From Trujillonella humicola (GTDB lineage: Bacteria > Actinomycetota > Actinomycetes > Mycobacteriales > Geodermatophilaceae), in NCBI RefSeq assembly GCF_046233715.1, contig NZ_JBJNRJ010000010.1:1-64000 (forward strand): 64,000 nucleotides of DNA, given 5' to 3'. The notes below the pieces were generated by a model that saw only the letters and a list, made by a program, of their open reading frames with translations, was not told the DNA's origin and did not search any database. Position numbers and translations under genes: made by a program. Positions 32,299-41,690 of the stretch are shown here, piece by piece (positions within the stretch are counted from its first letter, which is position 1; each line of letters starts with the position of its first letter).

Positions 32299-33279
32299 TC
32301 ACCTCCGGCCGTAGGCCGCCAGCAGAGACCGGTCGCGCAGCGCGCGGGCGGCGCCCTCGGCGACGCAGGTGAGCGGTTCCTCGGCCGGCTTGACCGGCAG
32401 GCCCAGCGCCCGCTCCAGCTCCTGCGCGAGGCCGGGGACCAGGGAGGAGCCGCCGATGAGCAGCACCCCCTCGCCGAGCAGGTCGGCCACCGCCTGCGGC
32501 GGGAGCTCGTCCAGGCACCCGGTCAGCGAGCGCACCACCTCGGCCACGACCGGCCGGAGCGCCGCGGCCACCTCGGCCGCCGGCACGGTCACCAGCCCGG
32601 GGCGGCCGGTGGCGCCGTCGCGTCCCTGGGCGACGAGGGTGGCGTCCTCCGCGGCGGCGAGCACCTTGATCCGTTCGGCCTCCAGCTCGCCGACGTGCAG
32701 CTGGTGCTGCTCGCGCAGGAACCGGACGACGGCGCCGGTCATCTCCTCGCCACCCAGCGCGCAGGTGCGCGACGCCAGGACGCCGCCGTAGCAGAACGCC
32801 ACCGCCTGAGCGGTGCCGCCGCCGACGTCGACGACCATGTGCACCCGCCGGTCGAGCGGGTCGAGACCGCAGCCCACGGCACCGGCGACGGTGTCGTCCA
32901 GCGCCGTCACCGGGCGGACACCGGCCTCCTCGGCCGCCTCCAGCAGTGCCCGGACCTCCAGCGCGGTGGCCCCCGCGGGGACGCCGACCACCGCGCGCAG
33001 CGGCGTCCACGCCCGCCGGCCGGCCCGCCGCAGCACCGCCCGCAAATAGGCCCGCGCGGTCTCCAGGTCGGCGATCCCCCCGTCGTGCACCGGGCGGACG
33101 GCGGTGTACCGGGCCGGGGCCCGGCCGAGCAGCTCGGCGGCCTCCGCGCCGACGGCGAGCGCGCGCAACCGCCGCGCGCCGGCCTGCAGCAGCATGGTGC
33201 TCGGGCCGTCGAAGACGACGCCGCGCCGGGGGTCGCTGACCACCGTGGTGGTGGTGCCGAGGTCGATGCCGAGATCCAC
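32299..33279 (-). CDS. MreB-like actin-fold protein
   Basis: A 326-residue ATP-binding protein of the MreB type. Phosphate 1 is GIDLGTTTTVV, the AVRPVHDGGIADLE stretch equals the MreB consensus AIRPLKDGVIADF, phosphate 2 is VVDVGGGTAQAV, ERIKVL is the E-x-x-K helix, and the adenosine loop is LLIGGSSLVPGL. Hsp70 is less likely because the C-terminal substrate domain is absent and the length is that of MreB. The GTG start follows GGGAGG. MreB is usually absent from coccoid actinobacteria or confined to sporulation in Streptomyces, so its place beside a SEDS-PBP fusion is notable. DosR-like box G lies 90 bases upstream. Confidence 0.85.
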   Translation of the reverse strand: MDLGIDLGTTTTVVSDPRRGVVFDGPSTMLLQAGARRLRALAVGAEAAELLGRAPARYTAVRPVHDGGIADLETARAYLRAVLRRAGRRAWTPLRAVVGVPAGATALEVRALLEAAEEAGVRPVTALDDTVAGAVGCGLDPLDRRVHMVVDVGGGTAQAVAFCYGGVLASRTCALGGEEMTGAVVRFLREQHQLHVGELEAERIKVLAAAEDATLVAQGRDGATGRPGLVTVPAAEVAAALRPVVAEVVRSLTGCLDELPPQAVADLLGEGVLLIGGSSLVPGLAQELERALGLPVKPAEEPLTCVAEGAARALRDRSLLAAYGRR

Positions 33280-33367
33280 GTGCGGCCTCCCGTCCCTGGG
33301 CCCCACCCGCCGGGTGCGAGCGAGCCGCCCCGGTCTCATGGTGACGCAGGGTGACCATCCGGCGGGC

Positions 33368-33381
33368 GGGGCGAAGGTCCC
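33368..33381 (-). promoter_or_regulatory. DosR-like box G (GGGACCTTCGCCCC)
   Basis: Full match to GGGAC-N4-GNCCC on the minus strand, pointing at the MreB-like gene about 90 bases downstream. One of the best sites in the window. Confidence 0.5.
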
Positions 33382-33430
33382 TGCCCCGGTGTCCTCGGCC
33401 CCTGCCCGGCACGCCCCTCGCCCGCGCCGA

Positions 33431-34918
33431 TCACCCCAGCTGGAACGGGTCGCGGGTGCCGCCGGTCAGCTCGACGTACACCGCCTTGGTCTCCGTGTAC
33501 TCGTGCAGCGCCTCGGTGCCGTTCTCCCGGCCGAGGCCGCTGCGGCCGAAGCCGCCGAACGGCATGTTGGGAGCGACCACCCGGTAGGCGTTGATCCAGA
33601 CGGTGCCGGCGCGCAGCCGGGCGGCGACCCGGTGCGCCCGGTGCACGTCCTTGGTCCACACGGCGCCTGCCAGCCCGTAGGAGGTGTCGTTGGCCAGGGC
33701 CACGGCCTCGTCCTCGGTGGTGAACTCCAGCGCCGCGACCACCGGGCCGAACACCTCCTCACGGACGATCGACGCCGTCGGCGGCAGGCCCGTGACCACG
33801 GTCGGCTCGACGAACAGGCCGCCGAGCGCGGCGGCCGGCCCGCCGCCGCAGGCGAAGGTCGCACCCTGTTCACGGGCGCCGCGCAGGTGGCCGAGCACCT
33901 TCTCGTACTGCGGGACGTTGGCGACCGGGCCCATCTCCGTCCCGGCCTCGGTCGGGTCGCCCAGCGTGATGGTGCGGGCCCGCGCCGCGACCCGCTCGAC
34001 CAGCGCGTCGTGGACGTCGGCGTGGACGACGAGCCGGGAGCCGGCCATGCAGGTCTGCCCGGTCGCGACGAAGACCCCGGCGACCACCCCGTTGGCGGCG
34101 GCATCGAGGTCGGCGTCCGGGAAGACGACCTGTGCGCTCTTGCCGCCGAGCTCGAGGGTGACCCGGTTGACGTTGGCCACGGCCGCCCGCGCGACCCGCA
34201 CCCCGGTCGCCGTCGACCCGGTGAACGCGATCTTGTCCACGCCGGGGTGCCCGGCGAGGTGCTCGCCGGTCGACCGGTCCCAGCCGGGCACGACGTTGAA
34301 CACCCCTGCCGGCAGTCCCGCCCCGGCCAGCACCTCGGCGAGGGCGACCGTGGAGGCGGGGGAGTGCTCCGACGGTTTCGCCACGACGGTGTTGCCGGCG
34401 GCCAGCGCCGGGGCCAGCTTCCAGGTGAGCAGGAGCAGCGGCGAGTTCCACGGCGTGATGGCGCCGACCACGCCGACCGGGACGCGCTGGGTGTACCCGA
34501 AGTAGTTCGGGTTGAGCGGCGGGATCGTCCGCCCTTCCAGCTTGTCGGCGAGGCCGGCGAAGTAGAAGAACCACTGCGGCAGGGCGCGCGCCTGCCCGCG
34601 CATCTCGCGCAGCAGCTTCCCCGAGTCCCTGACCTCGAGCAGCGCCAGCCGGTCGGCCGCCGCCTCCAGCGCCGTTGCGCAGGAGCGCAGGACCGCCGCG
34701 CGCTGGAACCCGGTCATCGCGCCCCACTCGCCGTCGAGGGCGGCGCGGGCTGCGGCGACCGCCGCGTCGACGTCCTCCGGGCCCCCGTCGGCGACGACCG
34801 CCCACGGCCGGCCGGTGTAGGGGTCCTGCGAGGCGAACGTCCGGCCCGACAGCGCATCGACCGGGTGCCCGCCGATCACGAGCCGGAACTCCTCGAGCGG
34901 GGTGGCGGCGTCGGCCAT
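33431..34918 (-). CDS. NAD-dependent aldehyde dehydrogenase
   Basis: A 495-residue ALDH of the betaine-aldehyde/general class, oxidising aldehydes to acids. The cofactor region has PWNSPLLLLTWKLAPALAAG and KPSEHSP, the general base is in LELGGKSA, the nucleophile Cys is in ATGQTCMAGSR, and EEVFGPV and NDTSYGLAG close the fold. The length is normal for the family. ATG at 34916-34918. It could remove aldehydes formed by the zinc alcohol dehydrogenase or by lipid breakdown encoded nearby; the substrate is not known. Confidence 0.9.
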   Translation of the reverse strand: MADAATPLEEFRLVIGGHPVDALSGRTFASQDPYTGRPWAVVADGGPEDVDAAVAAARAALDGEWGAMTGFQRAAVLRSCATALEAAADRLALLEVRDSGKLLREMRGQARALPQWFFYFAGLADKLEGRTIPPLNPNYFGYTQRVPVGVVGAITPWNSPLLLLTWKLAPALAAGNTVVAKPSEHSPASTVALAEVLAGAGLPAGVFNVVPGWDRSTGEHLAGHPGVDKIAFTGSTATGVRVARAAVANVNRVTLELGGKSAQVVFPDADLDAAANGVVAGVFVATGQTCMAGSRLVVHADVHDALVERVAARARTITLGDPTEAGTEMGPVANVPQYEKVLGHLRGAREQGATFACGGGPAAALGGLFVEPTVVTGLPPTASIVREEVFGPVVAALEFTTEDEAVALANDTSYGLAGAVWTKDVHRAHRVAARLRAGTVWINAYRVVAPNMPFGGFGRSGLGRENGTEALHEYTETKAVYVELTGGTRDPFQLG

Positions 34919-35005
34919 GGAGTGCTCCTCGAGGGCGGGGGTCCTCCCTACCGCTCCTCGCCCCGAGGCGCCAGGTTCCTGCCGCCGCGTCGCAGCCGCC
35001 GTCGG

Positions 35006-35671
35006 TCAGCCGGCGTCGCTCATCGGCCGGCCGGCGTCGCTCATCGGCCGGCCGGCGCGGATCTCCAGCCGCAGCGTGGCCAGCTCGGCGGAGCGGAGGG
35101 GGTCCGGGCCGCGCAGGGTCTCCAGCACGAGCCGCTCGGAGGAGGTGACGATCGCCACGACCTCCTCGGCCGGCACCTCGGGGAACCGGCTCGCCAGCTC
35201 CTCGGCGACGTCCCCGAGGTGCGCGCGGGGCACGGGGGCCGCGCCGCGCCAGCCGTCCGCGATCTCCGTGACGTCCTGCACGTGGTGCAGCACGCCGGTG
35301 ACGCGGCCGTCCTCGTGGACCGGGCTGTTCACCGGCGCCCACACCCTGCGGGCGAAGCGCCCGGGTCGGCCCAGCACGGGCACGTCGTAGCGCTGGAAGC
35401 CCATCCAGTCACGCGCACCGGCACGCAGTACCCGCTCCACCGACTCCGACACCCGCCGGACGCCGTCGCCGGCCGGATCGGAGGGACCGGCCGGGAAGAC
35501 GTCGAACGCGGGCCGGCCCAGCAGCAGCTCGGCGGGATGCGCCGTGGCCCGCACGAACGCCTCGTTCACCGCGCGGATCCGCATCCGGGTGTCGAGCAGC
35601 ACGTACGGCGCCCGGTCGTCGCGGAACCACGCCGACCCCACGATCCCGGACACGAGCGAGTCAGAGACCAC
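35006..35671 (-). CDS. PAS-domain protein with helical C-terminus
   Basis: A 221-residue soluble protein. Residues 12-140 form a PAS sensor fold (APYVLLDTRMRIRAVNEAFVRATAHPAELLLGRP, then VTGVLHHVQDVTE). Residues 150-205 are a helical bundle with VAEELASRFPEVPAEEVVAIVTSSERLVLETLRG, which is similar in layout to a small three-helix output module. There is no kinase, HTH or GGDEF domain, so how the signal leaves the protein is unclear. The tail repeats GRPMSDA twice from a 21-bp DNA repeat. The GTG at 35669-35671 was chosen for the GGGAGG upstream. Confidence 0.75.
   Translation of the reverse strand: MVSDSLVSGIVGSAWFRDDRAPYVLLDTRMRIRAVNEAFVRATAHPAELLLGRPAFDVFPAGPSDPAGDGVRRVSESVERVLRAGARDWMGFQRYDVPVLGRPGRFARRVWAPVNSPVHEDGRVTGVLHHVQDVTEIADGWRGAAPVPRAHLGDVAEELASRFPEVPAEEVVAIVTSSERLVLETLRGPDPLRSAELATLRLEIRAGRPMSDAGRPMSDAG
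35011..35051. repeat. 21-bp tandem repeat at the 3' end of the PAS gene
   Basis: cggcgtcgctcatcggccgg occurs at 35011 and again at 35032. It adds seven in-frame residues (GRPMSDA) to the C-terminus and may be a recent slippage duplication. Confidence 0.7.
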
Positions 35672-35842
35672 GCCGACCTCCCGGAGTCCGTGGGGCCCTC
35701 GCCCGGCGGCCGCGCGCACCGCCGTGGACGAGAATGGCATCCGCGCCGCTGCGTGACATCCCTCTGCGTGGCGTGCCTCGCGCGTGCCGCCTGTGGCGTC
35801 CCGGCCGCGACCGGCAGCGATGCACCTCGTGCTGGCGGAGGA

Positions 35843-35856
35843 GGGACGGTGGCCGC
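35843..35856 (+). promoter_or_regulatory. Weak DosR-like box (GGGACGGTGGCCGC)
   Basis: Imperfect match in the spacer between the PAS gene and the phosphoribosyltransferase gene; less convincing than box H. Confidence 0.22.
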
Positions 35857-35888
35857 TGTCCCGGGGACTCCGGACGGCCCGTCGACCG

Positions 35889-35902
35889 GGGTCCAGCGGC
35901 CC
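35889..35902 (+). promoter_or_regulatory. DosR-like box H (GGGTCCAGCGGCCC)
   Basis: One mismatch to GGGAC-N4-GNCCC, followed by T. It lies 49 bases before the ATG of the phosphoribosyltransferase-hydrolase gene; the homologue Rv0571c is a DosR-regulon member. Confidence 0.42.
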
Positions 35903-35937
35903 TGACGGGCCGGTGCCGGCGGACGGACGATCGCCCC

Positions 35938-37269
35938 ATGCTGCGGTTCCCGGACCGGACCGTCGCCGGCCGCGAGCTGGCTCGCCGGCTGGAGCACCTG
36001 CGCGGGGAGGACGTCGTCGTCCTGGGCCTGCCGCGCGGCGGGGTCCCGGTCGCCGCCGAGGTGGCGCGCGCCCTCGGCGCCCCGCTGGACGTGCTCGTCG
36101 TCCGCAAGCTGGGCGTCCCGTTCCAGCCGGAGGTGGCGATGGGCGCCGTGGGCGAGGGCGGCGTCCTGGTGCTCAACCAGGACGTGCTCGTGCACGCCGC
36201 CGTGGACTCCGCGGCCGTGACCGCCGCCGAGCGGCGCGAACGCGCCGAGGTGGACCGGCGTGCCCGGCTGTTGCGCCGGGGCCGGCCGCGGGTCGCCCTG
36301 GAGGGACGGACGGCGCTGCTGGTCGACGACGGCATCGCCACCGGCGCGACCGCCCGGGCCGCGGTCCGGGTCGCCCGCGCCCAGGGAGCGGCCCGGGTGG
36401 TGCTGGCCGCACCCGTCTGCTCCCCCCGGGCCGTACCGGTGCTCGACGCCGAGGTCGACGAGCTGGCGGTGCTGGCGGCGCCGACCGGCCTGGCCGCCGT
36501 CGGGCAGGTCTACGTCGACTTCCGCCCGGTCGAGGACGAGCAGGTGGTGCAGGTGCTCGACGGGGCGCCCCCGCCGCCGGGCCGGCCGCAGGCGCCGGAG
36601 GCGACGCCGGTCCCGGTGGTCGACGAGGAGGTCGTCGTCCGGTCCGGCACCGCGCGGCTGGCCGGTCGGCTCACCGTCCCGCCGGGCCCGCTCGGGGCGG
36701 TGGTCTTCGCGCACGGCAGCGGGAGCAGCCGGCACAGTCCCCGCAACCAGCGGGTCGCGGCGGTGCTCCGGGACGCCGGGCTGGCCACGCTGCTCGTCGA
36801 TCTCCTCAGCCCCGGGGAGGAGCGGGACCGCCGGCGGGTGTTCGACATCGCCCTGCTCGCCGGCCGGCTCGGCGAGGCCGCGGCCCTCGCGGCGGCGCAT
36901 CCGGCCTGCTACGGGCTGCCGCAGGGCTGGTTCGGTGCCAGCACGGGAGCCGGTGCGGCGCTCTGGGCCGCCGCGGAGCCCGGCGCGGACGTGGCCGCGA
37001 TCGTCTCCCGCGGCGGCCGGCCCGATCTGGCCGGTCCGCGGCTGGGGCTCGTCCAGGCCCCGACGCTGCTCGTGGTCGGCGGCCGCGACGACGCGGTGCT
37101 CGAGCTGAACGAGCGGGCCGCGGCGCGGCTGCGCTGCGAGCACCGGCTGGTGGTGGTGCCGCGGGCCACGCACCTGTTCGAGGAGCCGGGCACCCTGGAC
37201 GCGGCCGCCGGTCTGGCCCGGGACTGGTTCCTCGCCCACCTCGCCCGCGCGGCGCAGCCGCCGGGCTGA
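35938..37269 (+). CDS. Phosphoribosyltransferase - dienelactone hydrolase-like fusion
   Basis: A 443-residue two-domain protein. Residues 1-210 are a type I phosphoribosyltransferase-like fold with the PRPP loop LLVDDGIATGATARA and LGLPRGGVPVAAEVA. Residues 225-440 are an alpha/beta hydrolase with oxyanion region FAHGSGSSRHSPRN, nucleophile motif GASTG, APTLLVVGGRDDAV for the Asp, and a His in RATHLFEE. This fusion is the build of Rv0571c of M. tuberculosis, a dormancy-regulon protein of unknown reaction. The ATG is close to a CGATCGCC element, perhaps near the transcript start. Confidence 0.88.
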   Translation: MLRFPDRTVAGRELARRLEHLRGEDVVVLGLPRGGVPVAAEVARALGAPLDVLVVRKLGVPFQPEVAMGAVGEGGVLVLNQDVLVHAAVDSAAVTAAERRERAEVDRRARLLRRGRPRVALEGRTALLVDDGIATGATARAAVRVARAQGAARVVLAAPVCSPRAVPVLDAEVDELAVLAAPTGLAAVGQVYVDFRPVEDEQVVQVLDGAPPPPGRPQAPEATPVPVVDEEVVVRSGTARLAGRLTVPPGPLGAVVFAHGSGSSRHSPRNQRVAAVLRDAGLATLLVDLLSPGEERDRRRVFDIALLAGRLGEAAALAAAHPACYGLPQGWFGASTGAGAALWAAAEPGADVAAIVSRGGRPDLAGPRLGLVQAPTLLVVGGRDDAVLELNERAAARLRCEHRLVVVPRATHLFEEPGTLDAAAGLARDWFLAHLARAAQPPG

Positions 37270-37295
37270 CCGGCCCCGGCGGACGCGCGCGAGCC

Positions 37296-37326
37296 GCCGC
37301 CCGGCGCAGGTGCCCCGCCGGGCGGC
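37296..37326. terminator. Bidirectional hairpin between convergent genes
   Basis: Stem gccgcccggcg / cgccgggcggc (11 bp, perfect) with a 9-base loop, in the 82-bp gap between the phosphoribosyltransferase and hsp20 genes. There is no U-tract, as is usual in actinobacteria. Confidence 0.6.
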
Positions 37327-37351
37327 GTCGCCGGGGACGGCCCGGGAGCGC

Positions 37352-37816
37352 TCAGGCCTTCGAGACCGGGATCCGCCTCGGCTCCCCCTCACCGGCCGGC
37401 GGCGCGACGGGGACGCGGATCTCCAGGACGCCGTCGCGGTAGTCGGCCCGGATGTCGTCCGGCGTCGCCCCCTGGGCGAGCGGGAGGGTGCGGGTGAAGC
37501 TCCCGTAGCGCATCTCGTGCCGGGTGAAGCCCTTCTTCTCCACGTCCTCCTCGACCCGGCGCTCGGCGTCGATGCGCAGCATGCCGTCGGTCAGCGTGAT
37601 CTCGACGTCCTTGTCCGGGTCGATGCCGGGCAGCTCGGCGCGGATGACCTGGGTGCCGTCGTCGCGGTACTCGTCGACGCGGATCACGTCCTCGCCGGGC
37701 GCCTCGCCCAGGATCCGGCGTACCGGCACGGTCCGCATCCACTCGTCGAAGAGGCGGTCGAGCCGGCTCCACGGCGACTCCAGCGTGCGCCGGTCGCGTT
37801 CCTGCAGGGCGGTCAT
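37352..37816 (-). CDS. hsp20: Hsp20/alpha-crystallin small heat-shock protein
   Basis: A 154-residue ATP-independent chaperone. The alpha-crystallin domain spans about 42-140 with VIRAELPGIDPDKDVEITLTD and the late strand DYRDGVLEIRVPV; the C-terminal RRIPVSKA supplies the I-x-V anchor for oligomers. The N-terminus has LDRLFDEWMRTVP, a common Hsp20 motif. Related to HspX (Acr) of M. tuberculosis, the hallmark DosR-induced protein. A full-match DosR-like box (37886-37899) lies about 70 bases upstream of the ATG. Confidence 0.93.
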   Translation of the reverse strand: MTALQERDRRTLESPWSRLDRLFDEWMRTVPVRRILGEAPGEDVIRVDEYRDDGTQVIRAELPGIDPDKDVEITLTDGMLRIDAERRVEEDVEKKGFTRHEMRYGSFTRTLPLAQGATPDDIRADYRDGVLEIRVPVAPPAGEGEPRRIPVSKA

Positions 37817-37885
37817 GGGGTGCTCCTCTGGCTGGGAAGGGGATGGGGCTCCTCCACCGTGGCGAGCGCCGTGCGCGGGGGTGCA

Positions 37886-37899
37886 GGGGCGGAGGTCCC
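37886..37899 (-). promoter_or_regulatory. DosR-like box I (GGGACCTCCGCCCC)
   Basis: Full match to GGGAC-N4-GNCCC, followed by T, on the hsp20 strand and about 70 bases upstream of its start codon. Confidence 0.5.
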
Positions 37900-37978
37900 G
37901 TTCGGGCGGTCCCTTCCACTCCGGTCCCCCGGGGGTCCCGGCGGTGCGGTCGCGACCAGCCGGAAGGCCGGGCGCCGC

Positions 37979-37992
37979 GGGACCTCCGGCCC
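37979..37992 (+). promoter_or_regulatory. DosR-like box J (GGGACCTCCGGCCC)
   Basis: Full match to GGGAC-N4-GNCCC on the strand of the GyrI-like gene and 68 bases before its start. With box I it brackets the divergent hsp20 promoter region. Confidence 0.5.
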
Positions 37993-38059
37993 CTGTCGAC
38001 CGGTGGCGCCGGAGCCCGATGCTCGCCACGGCACGGTGACGACAGAGGTGGAGGACCCG

Positions 38060-38515
38060 GTGCGCACCGTCCACGTGGACGTGACGGAGACGACCGCCCG
38101 CCCGGCCGCGGTGGTCCGCGGGCACGCGACCCGCGACGGGCTGCCGTCCTTCCTCGGCGGCGCCTTCGACGCCGTGCTCCGGGCGCTGGCCGGGCAGGAC
38201 CGCCGGCCGGCCGGGCCGCCCTTCGCGCGCTACCGGGTGGTCGAGGACGGCTTCCACCTGGAGGCGGGCTTCCCGGCCGACGGACCGGTGGGTGCGGCGG
38301 ACCGGGTGGTCCCCGCCGAGCTCCCCGGCGGCACCACGGCCACCACCGTGCACCGGGGCAGCTACGAGTCCCTGGGCGACACCTACGCGGCCCTGGACGC
38401 GTGGCTGCTCGAGCACGGCTTCGAACCGGCGGGGGAGGCGTGGGAGTCCTACCTCGACGACCCCGGTGCGGTGCAGCCCCGGACGCTGGTGAGCCGGCCC
38501 TGCCGCCGCCGCTGA
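38060..38515 (+). CDS. GyrI-like small-molecule-binding protein
   Basis: A 151-residue stand-alone effector-binding domain of the GyrI/SOUL-like class: an N-terminal strand VTETTARPAAVVRGHA, FARYRVVEDGFHLEAGFPADG in the middle and GTTATTVHRGSYESLGDTYAALDAWL, the signature of the second half. Such proteins bind hydrophobic or cationic ligands, and some hydrolyse cyclopropanoid toxins. The GTG at 38060 was chosen because GGAGG lies six bases upstream; a longer start at 38036 is possible. Divergent from hsp20. Confidence 0.8.
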   Translation: MRTVHVDVTETTARPAAVVRGHATRDGLPSFLGGAFDAVLRALAGQDRRPAGPPFARYRVVEDGFHLEAGFPADGPVGAADRVVPAELPGGTTATTVHRGSYESLGDTYAALDAWLLEHGFEPAGEAWESYLDDPGAVQPRTLVSRPCRRR

Positions 38516-38555
38516 CCGCACAGGCCCGCGGTTCGGGCTGTCCGGCCCTGCCGCG

Positions 38556-38569
38556 GGGACCTTGGCCCG
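38556..38569 (+). promoter_or_regulatory. DosR-like box K (GGGACCTTGGCCCG)
   Basis: GGGAC-N4-GCCCG in the 160-bp spacer before the acyl-CoA ligase gene; the last base differs from the consensus. Confidence 0.42.
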
Positions 38570-38675
38570 TGCCGGGTCACCGGCCGCCGGCCGCAGGATC
38601 GGCACGGGCCCCGATGGTCGGGGGCAGGACGCAGGCCGGCCGGCAGTCGACCGGCCGGGGGAGGCGGGAGACACC

Positions 38676-40511
<1,836 letters not shown>

Positions 40512-40548
40512 CCGCGCGCGCTCCCGGCCGATCGGCCCCGTCGGGCCC

Positions 40549-40562
40549 GGGACCACCGGCCC
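40549..40562 (+). promoter_or_regulatory. DosR-like box L (GGGACCACCGGCCC)
   Basis: Full match to GGGAC-N4-GNCCC, in the 134-bp spacer between the acyl-CoA ligase and the second patatin gene. Confidence 0.48.
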
Positions 40563-40645
40563 GCAGGTCCGGCCCTCGGCCCCCGGACCGGGGAGCGGAC
40601 GGGCGGCCAGGCTGGGAGGCCGCAGCGACCGAGGGAGTGAGCGCC

Positions 40646-41677
40646 GTGGACCGTCCGACGTCCGAGCCGACCGGGGCGGTGCCGCCGCGGCGCGGTCTGG
40701 TGATCGGGGCGGGGGCGGCGCTCGGTGGCGCCTGGGCGCTCGGGGTGCTGTGCGCCCTGCAGCGTGCGGAGGACGACGCCGCGCGGACCGCGGACGTCGT
40801 GGTGGGGACGTCGGCCGGGTCGGTGCTGGCCGCGCTGATCGGCTGCGGCGTCCCGCCGGAGGCGATGGTCGAGCGCCTGTCCGGCGGACGGGTGGACGTC
40901 GAGGGCACCGAACCGGTCAACGCCCTCGACGTCGACGACCACGTGCACCGCGCCCTCGGTGACGTCCCGCCGCCGATCCCGTTCCCGGGCAACCTCGCCC
41001 TCGCGGCGCGCAGCCTGGGCCGGCCGGGAAGGCACACCCTGATGACGACGGCCGCCGCGCTCGCGCCGCGTGGACGGGGGAGCCTGGCGCCGGTGGGGCA
41101 GCTCGTCGAGGAGCTGCAGGGCGGGCAGGGCTGGCCGCAGCGACCGAGGGTGTGGGTCGTCGCCATGGACTTCGACGCCGGACGGCGCGTCGTCTTCGGC
41201 CGGCCGGGGGCACCGGCCGCACCCCTTCCGCTCGCGGTCATGGCCTCGTGCGCGGCGCCGGGCTACTTCCCGCCGGTGCCCGTGGCCGGGCGGCGCTACG
41301 TCGACGGTGGTGGGGTCTCGGTGACCAACGCCGACGTCCTCGTCCGCGAGCACCTGGACGAGGTGGTGGTGATCGCGCCGATGGCCCTCGTCGGCCGCGA
41401 TCCCCGCCGCGGCGCCCGAGCCCGGCTGGAGGGCCGGCTGCGCGCCTACGCCACCCGGCGACTGGAACGCGAGGTCGGCCGCTTGGAGGCCGCCGGGTGC
41501 CGGGTCCGGGCCTTCGTCCCGACCGCCGAGGACCTGACCGAAATCGGGCCCGACGTCATGGACGCCACCCGCCGGTCCGCGGTCTTCGCGACGGCGCTGC
41601 GCACCACCGCCGCGGTCCTGTCCACCGGGACCGGGGGCGGCAGCTGCGCGGCCGCGGTGGGCCCGGTCGCCTCGTGA
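40646..41677 (+). CDS. Patatin-like phospholipase (RssA/NTE type)
   Basis: A 343-residue patatin with the canonical set: GAGAALGGAWALGVL oxyanion loop, VVVGTSAGSVLAALI nucleophile elbow (GTSAG) and DGGGVSVTNADVL for the catalytic Asp. SCAAPGYFPPV is the usual stretch before that Asp. No signal peptide. It would hydrolyse phospholipid or neutral-lipid acyl esters. The GTG at 40646 sits eight bases after GAGGGAG; GTG 40637 in the same frame is too close to that site. Convergent with the AraC-type gene. Confidence 0.88.
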   Translation: MDRPTSEPTGAVPPRRGLVIGAGAALGGAWALGVLCALQRAEDDAARTADVVVGTSAGSVLAALIGCGVPPEAMVERLSGGRVDVEGTEPVNALDVDDHVHRALGDVPPPIPFPGNLALAARSLGRPGRHTLMTTAAALAPRGRGSLAPVGQLVEELQGGQGWPQRPRVWVVAMDFDAGRRVVFGRPGAPAAPLPLAVMASCAAPGYFPPVPVAGRRYVDGGGVSVTNADVLVREHLDEVVVIAPMALVGRDPRRGARARLEGRLRAYATRRLEREVGRLEAAGCRVRAFVPTAEDLTEIGPDVMDATRRSAVFATALRTTAAVLSTGTGGGSCAAAVGPVAS

Positions 41678-41690
41678 CCGCCCGGCGGGG

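Noticed and set aside
32299..33279. DnaK/Hsp70 identity for the actin-fold protein
   Set aside because: It lacks the substrate-binding half and follows MreB motifs and length more closely.
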